This document shows, in pieces, positions 1-7,944 of a stretch of DNA of 50,250 nt; the first letter of the stretch is position 1; each line of letters opens with the position of its first letter. The notes beneath the pieces were generated by a model. The model worked only from the letters and a program-made list of their open reading frames with translations. It searched no databases and had not been told where the DNA came from. Source of the DNA: Glaciihabitans sp. (GTDB lineage: Bacteria > Actinomycetota > Actinomycetes > Actinomycetales > Microbacteriaceae); the NCBI GenBank assembly GCA_025464095.1, contig JAODMF010000008.1, positions 1 to 50,250 on the forward strand, given 5' to 3'. Both the position numbers and the translations under genes were made by a program.

Positions 1-1637
1 ACGTGCTCCATGATCTCGTCGATCAGGTCGTACGCCTCTTCGCTCTCGTAGCTGATGCCCAGCCTCTCGACGACATCGGTGAAGCCCATGACGCCGAGGC
101 CGATCGCGCGGTTCTGCTGGTTGGAGAAGTCAGCCTCGTCGACGCTCGAGACCGTGATGTCGATCAGGTTGTCGAGCTGGCGCACCGCCAGGCGGGCGCT
201 CTCCTCGAGCTGCTCCCAGTTGAACTTGCCGTCGACCAGGTGGCGGGACAGGTTGATCGAGGCCAGGTTGCACACCGCGACGTTCTCGCGGTCCTGCGGA
301 AGGCAGATCTCGGTGCACAGGTTGGAGAGGTGGATCGTGCCCGTGTTGTTGTTGAGGGCACGGTTGTTGATCGTGTCCTTCCAGGTCAGCCACGGGTGGC
401 TCGTGGTCTGCAGGCTCATCAGGATGGCCTTGAACTGCTCCCGCGCCGTGATCTTTTTGAACATGTTGATGCGGCCGGCCTCGGCCTCCGCGGCGTAGAA
501 GCTGTAGCGCTCCGAGAACTCCTTGCCGTAGAGCTCGTTGAGGTCTTGCACCTCCAGCGGGTCGAAGAGGTACCACGCCTCGTCATTCTGAACGCGCTTC
601 ATGAACTCGTCGCTGATCCAGACGGCCGTGTTGGCGGTACGGGTGCGGCGGTACGGGTCGCCCGAGTTCTGGCGAAGGTCGAGGAACTCGGGGAAGTCGA
701 GGTGCCAGTTCTCCATGTAGAAGCAGAGGGCACCGAACTTCTTGCCGCCGCGGCTGACCGCGCGCAGGATCGAGTCGATGGTGTGCATGAACGGGATCGG
801 ACCGGTCGATGTGGTGTTGTTCGAGCGGATCGGCGAACCCTGGGCGCGGAGCTTGGTGACCGAGAGGCCGATGCCGCCGGTGCCCTTCGTGAGCCACATC
901 ACGTCGCGCGTGGTCTTCGCGATGTGTTCCATGTCGTCCTGCATCTCCATGACGAAGCAGTTGGCGAGCTGCGGGTAGATGGTGCCCGCATTGACGAGGG
1001 TGGACCCGGCCGCGAGATATTCGAGGCGCGACATCTTGTTGTAGAACGTGATCGCGTGCTCGGTCGGGTTCTGCTCGTTGAGCGAGAGACCCATCGCGAT
1101 GCGCATCCAGAAGTACTGCGGCACCTCGAGCGCGTCACCGTTACGGCCCTTGATTCCATAGCGGTTGTTGAGGGTGACGAGTCCGATGTACTTGAGCAGT
1201 TCGTCATGGGCGGGCTCGAGAGCGGCGGCCAGCACGTCAAGGTCGAACATCGACACGAGGCGCGGGTCGAGCAGGCCCTCGTCGACGCCGCGGGTGATGT
1301 TCTTGGCGAAGTGCTCGACGTGCAGCGACTTCAACTCGTCGGCGGTCTCATAGTCGCCGAGCACGCGCTTGTAGATGGTCTTCAGCAGGAGGCGGGCGGC
1401 CACGATGTCGAAAGCAGGGTCATCCTTGACGTTCTGCAGTGCGACCTGGATGACCGCTTCATCCAGCTGCTGGGTGGTGATTCCGTCGAAAAGCGTCAGT
1501 TCGAGTTCGGATGCGATCTGGGTGACCCAGGTGATGTTCTCATCGAGTCCGGCGCTCGCGTGCTCGATGGCGAGGTTGATCTTGTTTGCGTCGTACGGCT
1601 CACGCTCGCCATTGCGCTTTACTACGGTAATTGCCAC
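1..1637 (-). CDS. nrdA: Class Ia ribonucleoside-diphosphate reductase large (alpha) subunit, 3' end outside window
   Basis: Catalytic subunit that reduces ribonucleoside diphosphates to deoxyribonucleotides in the cytoplasm, working with a small di-metal radical subunit not in this window. The reverse-strand reading frame has no stop for 545 codons and runs off the left edge. It starts at GTG 1637 (AITVVKRNGEREPYDANKI), preceded by the ribosome site AAGAGGAGA. The N-terminal ~90 residues are an ATP-cone, the allosteric activity domain, which separates this class Ia type from the cone-less NrdE common in actinobacteria. Visible core motifs are ANCFVMEMQDD (redox Cys), KGTGGIGLSVTKLRAQGS, and the NLCTEI block with the Asn-Cys-Glu catalytic residues. 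The C-terminal Tyr pair and Cys tail are outside. Control is probably by NrdR and possibly DnaA through the sites just upstream. The long open frames on the other strand are shadows of this gene. Confidence 0.95.
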   Translation of the reverse strand, partial: MAITVVKRNGEREPYDANKINLAIEHASAGLDENITWVTQIASELELTLFDGITTQQLDEAVIQVALQNVKDDPAFDIVAARLLLKTIYKRVLGDYETADELKSLHVEHFAKNITRGVDEGLLDPRLVSMFDLDVLAAALEPAHDELLKYIGLVTLNNRYGIKGRNGDALEVPQYFWMRIAMGLSLNEQNPTEHAITFYNKMSRLEYLAAGSTLVNAGTIYPQLANCFVMEMQDDMEHIAKTTRDVMWLTKGTGGIGLSVTKLRAQGSPIRSNNTTSTGPIPFMHTIDSILRAVSRGGKKFGALCFYMENWHLDFPEFLDLRQNSGDPYRRTRTANTAVWISDEFMKRVQNDEAWYLFDPLEVQDLNELYGKEFSERYSFYAAEAEAGRINMFKKITAREQFKAILMSLQTTSHPWLTWKDTINNRALNNNTGTIHLSNLCTEICLPQDRENVAVCNLASINLSRHLVDGKFNWEQLEESARLAVRQLDNLIDITVSSVDEADFSNQQNRAIGLGVMGFTDVVERLGISYESEEAYDLIDEIMEH

Positions 1638-1747
1638 GAAAATCTCCTCTTAAGCAGTGACACAAGCCGACGTGAAACGCCCCGCTCCGTAGGGCGGGAA
1701 AACACACGCGGATGGCCTGAAACGTTCCCCCCGGCCCGGCGGTTTGA

Positions 1748-1795
1748 CCACTATATCTAGGAAAGTTTACGCTTCCTAACCCCAATATGTAGTGG
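1748..1795 (-). promoter_or_regulatory. Tandem NrdR boxes upstream of nrdA
   Basis: Two 16-bp imperfect palindromes, 1748-1763 (CCACTATATCTAGGAA) and 1780-1795 (CCCCAATATGTAGTGG), fit the NrdR consensus ACACTATATATAGTGT, each having one well-kept half-site. Their centres are 32 bp apart, about three helical turns, the usual spacing of NrdR box pairs. Read toward nrdA, the first box contains a TATAGT hexamer that could be the -10 element, so a bound repressor would cover the promoter. The motif match is seen; binding is inferred from the family. Confidence 0.8.
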
Positions 1796-1810
1796 CGTGT
1801 CGTCCACAGG

Positions 1811-1840
1811 TGTGGATAACTCGGGGTGCGATTATCCACA
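1811..1840. promoter_or_regulatory. Two perfect DnaA boxes in inverted orientation
   Basis: TTATCCACA occurs exactly on the plus strand at 1832-1840 and exactly on the minus strand at 1811-1819, with 12 bp between them. Both match the strictest DnaA 9-mer. They lie 15 bp beyond the second NrdR box, between nrdA and the divergent MFS gene. DnaA is known to control nrd genes in Escherichia coli, so a regulatory role is plausible. There is no AT-rich unwinding element or further box cluster, so this is not an origin of replication. Confidence 0.75.
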
Positions 1841-1924
1841 GGTCACGGGCATCCGCCGACATTGAATTTCCGCGTGTTTTGCACCCCTTCCCGGCAATCT
1901 GCCCACAGCTAAGCTGGTCCTCTT

Positions 1925-3136
1925 GTGAGTAGATACGGCAACCTGTTGAAAACCCCGGGGGTTGCCCGCATCATCGCCGCGCAGCTGACCGCGCGCTTTC
2001 CCAACGGGATGCTGTCGCTCGCGTACCTCCTGCACGTCGAGCACCAGCTGCACTCCTACGGCGCCGCGGGTCTCGTGCTCGCCGCAACCAGTGCCGGGCA
2101 GGCCATCTCCGGCCCGCTCACCACACGGTGGATGGGGCGGTGGGGCATGCGCCAGGTGCTCATCCTGACGACCGCCGGCTCCACGGTCGCGGTCTTCACC
2201 ATCGCCTTCGCCGAGCTCAACGTGATCGGCTACATGATCGTCGGGTTCCTGGGCGGACTCAGCTCCCCGCCGGTGCAGTCCGCGGTGCGTACGATCTACC
2301 CGAAGATGGTCAACTCGCACCAGCTGGCACCGCTGTTTGCCATCGACGCCGCCGCGCAGGAGATCATCTGGGTCGCGGGCCCGGTCATCACCACGTTCGT
2401 CTCGACGCAGATCTCCACCGTGCTCGGCATCGTGGTCGCGGGCGCGTTCCTGGTCGGCGGTGGGATTTGGTTCATCGCCTCCCCCGAGGTCGGCCGGGTA
2501 CGAATACCGCGCAGCACCAGATCGATCGGCAAGGTGCTCACCAAGCGCCCGGTGCTGCTCGCGACGATCGTCGGCTTCCTGCTCATCGGCGCGTGTGCAG
2601 CCATCGAGGCGAGTGTGGTTTCCGTGTTCGGCGACTCCGGGGCCCAAGCGGGGATTGTGCTCGCGATCTGGTCTGTCGGATCCCTCGTCGGCGGCCTCGC
2701 CCTTGGCAATGTGCCCGTCGGACCGTGGGCGCTCGCCCGGCGCATGCTCCTGGTGTTCCTGGGAATGACGCTCGCCGCGTTCTCGTTCGGCAACTTCTGG
2801 GTGCTGACCGCGGTGTTGCTGGTCGCGGGCGTCGGCATCGCGCCGTCGCTCGCGGTGATGTCGACGCTGGTGTCAGCGAGCGTGCGGTTCAGCGATACAG
2901 CCGAGGCCTACGGCTGGGTGGGAACGGGACAGCTCATCGGCGCGGCCGCGGGATCGGCAGCCGCCGGTTTTCTCATCGACGCGAATGGATCGGGCGGCGG
3001 CTTCTTCGTCGCCGCGATTTTCGCCCTCATCGGCTTCCTCTTCCCGACGGTCTTCCGCCGGTGGAGTCCCGACCTCCGCGGCAAGGACCACGGTCCGATT
3101 CCCGATACAGCGCCCATCCCCATCCAGCCGACCTAG
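1925..3136 (+). CDS. MFS transporter
   Basis: A 403-residue integral membrane protein of the major facilitator superfamily with about 12 hydrophobic helices. The helix 2/3 loop carries a weak GRWGMR-type motif near residue 70. Start is GTG 1925 (SRYGNLLKTPGVARIIAAQ); there is no strong ribosome site, but the frame fits MFS N-termini well. It resembles the group of small actinobacterial MFS proteins annotated as putative drug or metabolite exporters, but no substrate can be read from the sequence. The C-terminal ~25 residues are a hydrophilic Pro-rich cytoplasmic tail. It is divergent from nrdA and shares that control region, and it is convergent with the truncated haemoglobin gene. Family assignment is firm; function is unknown. 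Confidence 0.85.
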   Translation: MSRYGNLLKTPGVARIIAAQLTARFPNGMLSLAYLLHVEHQLHSYGAAGLVLAATSAGQAISGPLTTRWMGRWGMRQVLILTTAGSTVAVFTIAFAELNVIGYMIVGFLGGLSSPPVQSAVRTIYPKMVNSHQLAPLFAIDAAAQEIIWVAGPVITTFVSTQISTVLGIVVAGAFLVGGGIWFIASPEVGRVRIPRSTRSIGKVLTKRPVLLATIVGFLLIGACAAIEASVVSVFGDSGAQAGIVLAIWSVGSLVGGLALGNVPVGPWALARRMLLVFLGMTLAAFSFGNFWVLTAVLLVAGVGIAPSLAVMSTLVSASVRFSDTAEAYGWVGTGQLIGAAAGSAAAGFLIDANGSGGGFFVAAIFALIGFLFPTVFRRWSPDLRGKDHGPIPDTAPIPIQPT

Positions 3137-3194
3137 CGGCACTGGGCCGGGCGCTGGGTGCGTTGGGTGTACCGAGTGTGCTGGGCGCGCTGCG

Positions 3195-3551
3195 TCAGGC
3201 TGCCGGGGATACGATCTGCCGGCGCAGGGGTTCGAGCCTCGCCGCGAGCGCCGTGATCAGCGACTCATCCATTCCTGCCTCGTGGAAGCTGGCGGCCAGG
3301 TGAACGACCGCCGCGTCGAAATGCTCATCGCGCAGGCGCAGCGATTCGTGCGTAGTGCGCAGGTCGCGGCCGACGTAGAGGTCGGGGCCGCCGAGCGCCG
3401 CGATCACGAACGCGCGGGCATGAGAGTGCATCCGGGCGGTGTCCGATCCCTCGAAGGACCATGCGAGTTTCCCGTCGGCCCGCAGCCGTTCGGCGAAGAT
3501 TGTGATGGCGCGACTGACAACATCAGCTCCCGCTGGGGTGGTGTCGAGCAT
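3195..3551 (-). CDS. Group I truncated haemoglobin
   Basis: A 118-residue 2-over-2 haem globin, soluble, expected to bind oxygen or nitric oxide. It aligns along its whole length with mycobacterial HbN: the AALGGPDLYVGRDL stretch, the proximal (F8) histidine His68 in TTHESL, and the HFDAAVVHLAASF helix. The position of the HbN B10 tyrosine, which stabilises bound ligand, appears to be Ala20 here, so ligand chemistry may differ. The N-terminal pre-A helix is short. Start ATG 3551 is chosen because AAGGA lies 5 bases before it; an in-frame upstream start at 3596 has no ribosome site. It is monocistronic and convergent with the MFS gene. The substrate and partner reductase are not visible. Confidence 0.85.
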   Translation of the reverse strand: MLDTTPAGADVVSRAITIFAERLRADGKLAWSFEGSDTARMHSHARAFVIAALGGPDLYVGRDLRTTHESLRLRDEHFDAAVVHLAASFHEAGMDESLITALAARLEPLRRQIVSPAA

Positions 3552-3612
3552 TGCGTCCTTCGTGCTGGAGAACGACCGGAGAGCGGGGCCGCGCACTCAT
3601 CCTAGTTTGTGT

Positions 3613-3634
3613 CGCGCCCCCGCGCGGGGGCGCG
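3613..3634. repeat. 22-bp perfect GC palindrome
   Basis: Positions 3613-3634 form a perfect palindrome made only of G and C: CGCG, five C, GCGC, five G, CGCG. It sits in the 266-bp gap between the haemoglobin gene and the next plus-strand gene, 30 bp before a longer inverted repeat. It could form a very stable cruciform or RNA hairpin. No T-run follows, so it is not a classical terminator. Function unknown. Confidence 0.7.
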
Positions 3635-3663
3635 GCCCATCGCCCGCCTGCACCCTGCCCCGC

Positions 3664-3744
3664 TCCCCCATTGCGGAGGACGACACGCCGTCGCGCGGCC
3701 CGATCCCCGCGCAACAGCGGCGCGTCGTCCTCCGCAATGGGGGA
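3664..3744. repeat. Long perfect inverted repeat, intergenic
   Basis: The 21-base arm 3664-3684 is exactly complementary to 3724-3744. After one mismatch the stem continues for five more pairs (3686-3690 with 3718-3722), leaving a loop of about 27 bases. No open frame or transposase is associated with it and I see no target-site duplication. The 3552-3817 gap otherwise holds nothing but the GC palindrome and GC-rich sequence. It may be a miniature palindromic element or a structured leader for the gene at 3818. Confidence 0.8.
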
Positions 3745-3817
3745 TGGGGATGGCGACGGGGCGGTTGACTGCGGGGCCGATCGGGAACAGGATGAGGCGC
3801 ATCGGAAGGATGCGAAC

Positions 3818-4225
3818 ATGGCGACAGGAACCGGCACTGCGGCTGACCCGTGGGTGCTGGCCACACCGCCCGGATCGTCCGAGTACAGGATGTACCGCGA
3901 CGAGACCACGACTCCCCCGAGCCTCGTCTGCCAGGTCGGGTCGACGAAGCTCAGCTATGACGCGCGCGCGATCGATGACCTGCACGCCTGGCTGAAAGAG
4001 CAGGGCGACTGGGTGCCCCTCGGGGCCGCCGACGAGCAAAAGGCCGCGGCTGAGGGAAGCGTCGAGGCGTGGGGCCGCTCCCCCTCGAATCCTCTTGGCG
4101 GCTGGTACGGCCTGCGCAAGGGTTACCGCGGACGCTTCGGAATGTACCTGCCCCCGCTCATGGAGGCGCTGGGCCTGGTCGAACTCACCCACGATCCGCG
4201 CGGCAACCGGATGCGCGCCGTCTAG
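3818..4225 (+). CDS. Conserved small protein, probably DUF6855 family
   Basis: A 135-residue soluble protein of unknown function starting at ATG 3818, with GGAAGGA seven bases upstream. It carries PWVLATPPGSSEYRMYRDE near the N-terminus, then a VCQVGSTKLSYDARAIDDLH segment, HAWLKEQGDWVPLGAADE, and a conserved-looking WGRSPSNPLGGWYGLRKGYR stretch around residues 87-107. The sequence strongly resembles a protein I know from many actinobacteria that carries a DUF name, probably DUF6855, given from memory. It has no signal peptide or membrane segment and no recognisable catalytic motif. It is preceded by the long inverted repeat and ends 7 bp from the convergent MFS gene. Confidence 0.7.
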   Translation: MATGTGTAADPWVLATPPGSSEYRMYRDETTTPPSLVCQVGSTKLSYDARAIDDLHAWLKEQGDWVPLGAADEQKAAAEGSVEAWGRSPSNPLGGWYGLRKGYRGRFGMYLPPLMEALGLVELTHDPRGNRMRAV

Positions 4226-4232
4226 CCGACCG

Positions 4233-5528
4233 CTAGCGCTCCAGCGCCGGATCGGTCGGACCGGGACCCGGCTCCGCGACGAGCACGCTGTCGCCGTTGT
4301 CGACATCCTCCGGATTCGGCAACGACATCAGGAACCGGAAGAACAGGATGCTCGCGATCGCTTCCAACGCCCCCCCGATGATGAACGGAAGTGACAGGCC
4401 CGCCCGCGCGAGCAGTCCGCCCAGCAGCGCGCCGAGCGGCATCGATCCCCAGAGCAGCGTGCGCCAGGTGCCATGCACCCGGCCGAGCAGGCGGCCGGGA
4501 ATCACGCTCTGCCGCAGGGAAATGACCAGGATGTTCCAGATCGTGATGGCGAGCGAACTCGCCGCGAAACCGAGCGCGCCCGCCCACAGCGTCGGAACCA
4601 GGCCGACGAAGGCAAACGCGACGCCGGAGGTGGTAGTCGCGATCGCCATGGTCAGCCCGGTACCCCACCGATGCTTCAGCCGGTTGGCGACTACGGCGCC
4701 GATGAGACCGCCGACGGCACCGGTGAGCAGGAACGCGCCGAAGAGCCCCTCCGGCACCTTCAGCGTGTCCAGGATGTAGAGCACGAAGCTCGCCGTCGCG
4801 GCCGAGCTCATGAGTCCGCCGAAGGTGCTGAAGAACCAGAGGGTCCGCAGCATCCGGTTGTCCATGATGAACCGCAGCCCGTCGACGAACTGGCGGTACC
4901 ACGGCACCCGCGGCTGCGCGTGCGTCGCCGCGGTGAACTGCGTGCCCGATGCGACCTTCGGCAGCAGCAGCGCCAGCGCTCCGGCAAACGCGAAGACGAC
5001 GCCGGTCGCTCCGAGTGGAATGAGCACGGACACGACGAACAGCGCCGAGGTTATCGGGCCGGCGAGAAAGTTCTGCACGATGAGCTCGCCGCCCTCGATG
5101 CGCGAGTTGCCCCGGGGCAGGTCGGATTTGCCGAGCACGCTCGGGACGACCGCACGAATGGCGCCGTCGTACACCGTCTCAAATGCTCCGTACACGAAGA
5201 TGATCGAGTAAATCCACCAGATCGTCAGCGATCCGGTGAGCACGAGCAGGAAGGTGACCACACCGAGAATCGTGCGCACCGCCTGTGCCAGTGCCAGCGC
5301 TTTGCGCCGGTCCACGCCGTCGATGAGGATGCCCGCCGGAATGGCGAAGAACAGCCACGGAAGCAGCGCCAGCGCCGCGATCGCGGAGATGGCAAACGGG
5401 TCGTGCGTGATGCGCGCCGCCAGCAGGGGCATCGAGGTGCGCACGATGCCGTCGCCGAGGCTCGATGCGAGGTTCGCCGTAAACAGGTTGGCGAAGTCGC
5501 GGCCGAGCCCGCTGGTGCGCGCAGCCAC
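4233..5528 (-). CDS. MFS transporter, EntS/MFS_3-like exporter
   Basis: A 431-residue membrane protein with about 12 transmembrane helices. The order of features, LGDGIVRTSMPLLAA in helix 1, ILIDGVDRRKAL in the helix 2/3 loop and a second half beginning MLRTLWFFSTFGGLMSSA, fits the MFS_3 group that includes the enterobactin exporter EntS and many antibiotic or macrolide exporters. No siderophore biosynthesis genes are nearby, so the substrate is unknown. Start is GTG 5528. The gene begins 7 bp after the stop of the aldo/keto reductase gene and is probably cotranscribed with it. The acidic Pro-rich C-terminal tail (PNPEDVDNGD onward) is cytoplasmic. Confidence 0.85.
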   Translation of the reverse strand: MAARTSGLGRDFANLFTANLASSLGDGIVRTSMPLLAARITHDPFAISAIAALALLPWLFFAIPAGILIDGVDRRKALALAQAVRTILGVVTFLLVLTGSLTIWWIYSIIFVYGAFETVYDGAIRAVVPSVLGKSDLPRGNSRIEGGELIVQNFLAGPITSALFVVSVLIPLGATGVVFAFAGALALLLPKVASGTQFTAATHAQPRVPWYRQFVDGLRFIMDNRMLRTLWFFSTFGGLMSSAATASFVLYILDTLKVPEGLFGAFLLTGAVGGLIGAVVANRLKHRWGTGLTMAIATTTSGVAFAFVGLVPTLWAGALGFAASSLAITIWNILVISLRQSVIPGRLLGRVHGTWRTLLWGSMPLGALLGGLLARAGLSLPFIIGGALEAIASILFFRFLMSLPNPEDVDNGDSVLVAEPGPGPTDPALER

Positions 5529-5535
5529 TAGCGGA

Positions 5536-6522
5536 CTACCACCGACCGTGGATGTCCTCGCGGAAGTACTCGTCGTACAGTGCCTTCACCTCGTCGGTGA
5601 ACTCCGGCGAGAGCTGGTCGACCGTGCCGGCCTCCGCGTTCGACTTCGCCTGCTCCGGGGTGCGTGCGCCGGGAATGACCGTGCTCACGCCGTCCAGCTG
5701 CGCGAGCCAGGCCAGCGCCGCCTTCGTGGGCGGCAGTGCGGCTTCCGCGGCCAGCCCGGAGAACTTGAGTCCCGCCTCGACGCCCTTGTCGTAGTCGACG
5801 CCGGAGAAGGTCTCACCCACGTCGAACAGCTCGCCGTTGCGGTTGAAGTTGCGGTGGTCGTTGCCGGCGAACTCGGTGTGCGCGGTGTACTTGCCGCTCA
5901 GCAGTCCGCTCGCGAGCGGAACCCTGGCGATGATCCCCACGCCGGCTTCGATGGCTGCGGGGACAACGGCATCCAGCGGCTTCAGCCGGAAGGCGTTCAG
6001 GATGATCTGCACGGTGGCGACGCCGGGCCGCGCGATCGCCGCGAGGGCTTCATCCACGGTTTCGACACTGACGCCATAGTTGCTGATCGCCCCGTCGGCG
6101 ACGAGCGTGTCCAGCGCGTCGTAGACCCGGTCGTCGGAGAAGACCGGCGTCGGAGGGCAGTGCAACTGCACCAGGTCGAGGGTGTCGACGCGCAGGTTCT
6201 TGCGTGAACGGTCGGTCCAGGCGCGAAAGTTCTCGAGAGTGAAGTTGGCGGGGTCCTGTGCCTCCCGGCGCCCCATCTTGGTCGCGACGAAGATGTCGAG
6301 GTCGGGGCGGTTCGCGAGGAACGCACCAATCGCCTGCTCGCTTCGGCCGTCGCCGTACACGTCAGCAGTGTCGAACATAGTGACGCCCGAGTCGACGGAG
6401 ACCTCGAGGATCGCTGCCGCGTCGTCTTCGCTCACATTGCCCCAGTCACCTCCGAGCTGCCAGGTGCCAAGGGAGATTACGGATACGGAGCGGCCGGTTC
6501 GGCCGAGGATGCGCTGCTGCAT
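5536..6522 (-). CDS. Aldo/keto reductase
   Basis: A 328-residue NADPH-dependent oxidoreductase with the TIM-barrel AKR fold. The catalytic tetrad is complete: Asp51, Tyr56 (DTADVYGDG), Lys82 (ATKMGRR) and His121 (QLHCPP). The C-terminal cofactor motif is present around TVIPGARTPEQ, near residue 280. The FDTADVYG and SVETVDEA features place it among bacterial AKRs annotated as general oxidoreductases for aldehydes or sugars; no specific substrate can be told. Start ATG 6522 gives the normal MQQRILGRTG N-terminus. It is the first gene of a two-gene unit with the downstream MFS transporter and is divergent from the DUF4349 lipoprotein gene. Confidence 0.92.
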   Translation of the reverse strand: MQQRILGRTGRSVSVISLGTWQLGGDWGNVSEDDAAAILEVSVDSGVTMFDTADVYGDGRSEQAIGAFLANRPDLDIFVATKMGRREAQDPANFTLENFRAWTDRSRKNLRVDTLDLVQLHCPPTPVFSDDRVYDALDTLVADGAISNYGVSVETVDEALAAIARPGVATVQIILNAFRLKPLDAVVPAAIEAGVGIIARVPLASGLLSGKYTAHTEFAGNDHRNFNRNGELFDVGETFSGVDYDKGVEAGLKFSGLAAEAALPPTKAALAWLAQLDGVSTVIPGARTPEQAKSNAEAGTVDQLSPEFTDEVKALYDEYFREDIHGRW

Positions 6523-6622
6523 ACTTCGAGGTTATCGCGCGCGGACCCAGTTGGAATCTGACGATCGAATCGTGACAAACGTTGGGTAGTGGTATCGACC
6601 GATGCTCAGTAGCTTTGCCAGC

Positions 6623-7519
6623 ATGAGGCGAAAAGTTGTCGTACCCGCAGCGCTGCTGGTCGTCGCGATCGCGCTCGCCGGATGCTCGTCGGGCGGCTCG
6701 ACCGCGTACGACTCGGGCGGCACGGCGTCCAGTGGGGCAGACAAGGCTCCGAACCAGTCCGGCCCCGAGCCCGCGAAGGAGGGTTCCGGCGCGAACGCCG
6801 TGGTCAACGCGGCGACGCCTCGGGAGATCGTCACCACCGGCACCGTACTCATCACGGCAACCCACCCGTTGGATGCCAGCGCAGCGGCCGCGCACATCGT
6901 CGAGTCCGCGGGTGGCCGGGTCGATTCCCGCACCGAACAGGCACCGACAGACGGCAACGCCGGCAGCGCTGCGCTCACGCTGCGCATCCCGTCGTCGGTC
7001 CTCACGGCAACCATCGACAGCATCAAGAAGCTGGGCAGGGTCGAATCCGTGCAGCTGTCCGCACAGGATGTCACCGCGCAGGGTCGCGACCTCGATTCGC
7101 GCATCGCCGCACTCGACGCCTCGGTCGGTCGCCTGCTGAAGCTGTTGGCGACCGCCAAGGACACGAGGGTGCTGATCGAGATCGAGACCGCGGTTTCCGA
7201 CCGTCAGGGCGAACTCGACAGCCTGAAGGCGCAACGCCGCGACCTCACCGACCAGGTGACGATGTCGACGATCCAGCTGAAGCTGGTGTCGAAGCAGGAT
7301 GCCCCGGCCAAAGCGCCGACGACCTTTGTCGACTCCCTGCTGGCCGGGCTGGCCGGATTCGGCGCGTTCTTTACCGGGCTGTTCTTCGTCTTCGGTTACC
7401 TGCTGCCCTGGCTGGCCCTTGCTGCGGTCGTCACGATCGTGATCGTCCTGATCATCCGGCGACGGCGCGCGACTGCGCCCGTCGCGGACGTCGACCCGGT
7501 CGCACCCTCCGCCCCGTAG
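6623..7519 (+). CDS. DUF4349 membrane-anchored lipoprotein
   Basis: About 298 residues. Starting at ATG 6623 (MRRKVVV), it has a signal peptide ending in a lipobox LAGC, with Cys21 as the lipidation site. A Ser/Gly-rich linker follows, then a DUF4349 domain (about residues 60-220) that contains a coiled-coil stretch around LDASVGRLLKLLATAKDTRV. Near the C-terminus a double hydrophobic segment (AGFGAFFTGLFFVFGYLLP and the following helix) ends in a basic RRRR stop-transfer motif. The protein is therefore expected on the outer face of the membrane. Its role is unknown. ATG 6602 is an in-frame alternative start; neither has a good ribosome site, and 6623 gives the more normal signal peptide. Confidence 0.85.
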   Translation: MRRKVVVPAALLVVAIALAGCSSGGSTAYDSGGTASSGADKAPNQSGPEPAKEGSGANAVVNAATPREIVTTGTVLITATHPLDASAAAAHIVESAGGRVDSRTEQAPTDGNAGSAALTLRIPSSVLTATIDSIKKLGRVESVQLSAQDVTAQGRDLDSRIAALDASVGRLLKLLATAKDTRVLIEIETAVSDRQGELDSLKAQRRDLTDQVTMSTIQLKLVSKQDAPAKAPTTFVDSLLAGLAGFGAFFTGLFFVFGYLLPWLALAAVVTIVIVLIIRRRRATAPVADVDPVAPSAP

Positions 7520-7626
7520 GACGTCGCGCGCACCACGTCACTGGTCCCCGCTCGGCACCGTCGTTGCCGCCCTTGTTACGATCGCTGCATTGTCATCTGG
7601 TGTCGGAATTCCGCGGGAGGAGCAGC

Positions 7627-7941
7627 ATGGCGTTCAAGCGAACAATCGAGAACTTCGCCTGCGAGAACTGCGGTGCGAGCATCCGCGGCAACGGGTACAC
7701 GAACCACTGCAGCAACTGCCTGTACTCCAAGCACGTCGATATCGAACCGGGCGACCGCGCGAACGACTGCCAGGGGCTGATGCAGCCCATCGATGCCGTC
7801 ACCGGCAAGGACGACGGGTACGTGCTCACCCACCGGTGCCTCACCTGCGGCACCGAGATGCGCTGCCGCACCTCGCCCAACGACAGCCTCGACACGATCC
7901 TGCGCGTCGTTCGGGAGAAGGCGGAGCGAACGGTTCGCTAG
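7627..7941 (+). CDS. RNHCP domain zinc protein
   Basis: A 104-residue protein matching the RNHCP family, small proteins of unknown role found in many bacteria. It begins KRTIENFACENCG and contains a Cys12-x2-Cys15 pair, the HCSNCLYSKHVD block (Cys28, Cys31), a further Cys in NDCQGLM, and a C-terminal CLTCG pair. These Cys and His residues very likely bind zinc. The start is ATG 7627 with GGGAGGAG just upstream. It is convergent with the following aldo/keto reductase, with only 3 bp between the stop codons. Nucleic-acid binding is a guess from the zinc ribbon look, not something the sequence proves. Confidence 0.88.
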   Translation: MAFKRTIENFACENCGASIRGNGYTNHCSNCLYSKHVDIEPGDRANDCQGLMQPIDAVTGKDDGYVLTHRCLTCGTEMRCRTSPNDSLDTILRVVREKAERTVR

Positions 7942-7944
7942 CGG

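Noticed and set aside
3..1760. A 585-codon open frame on the plus strand across the nrdA region
   Set aside because: Its translation is Arg/Val/Asp-rich with no known motif, while the opposite strand encodes a clear ribonucleotide reductase with catalytic motifs over the same DNA. It is a GC-rich shadow frame.
1811..1840. Origin of replication suggested by two perfect DnaA boxes
   Set aside because: Only two boxes, no AT-rich unwinding element and no dnaA, dnaN or rpmH genes nearby; a regulatory role at nrdA is more likely.
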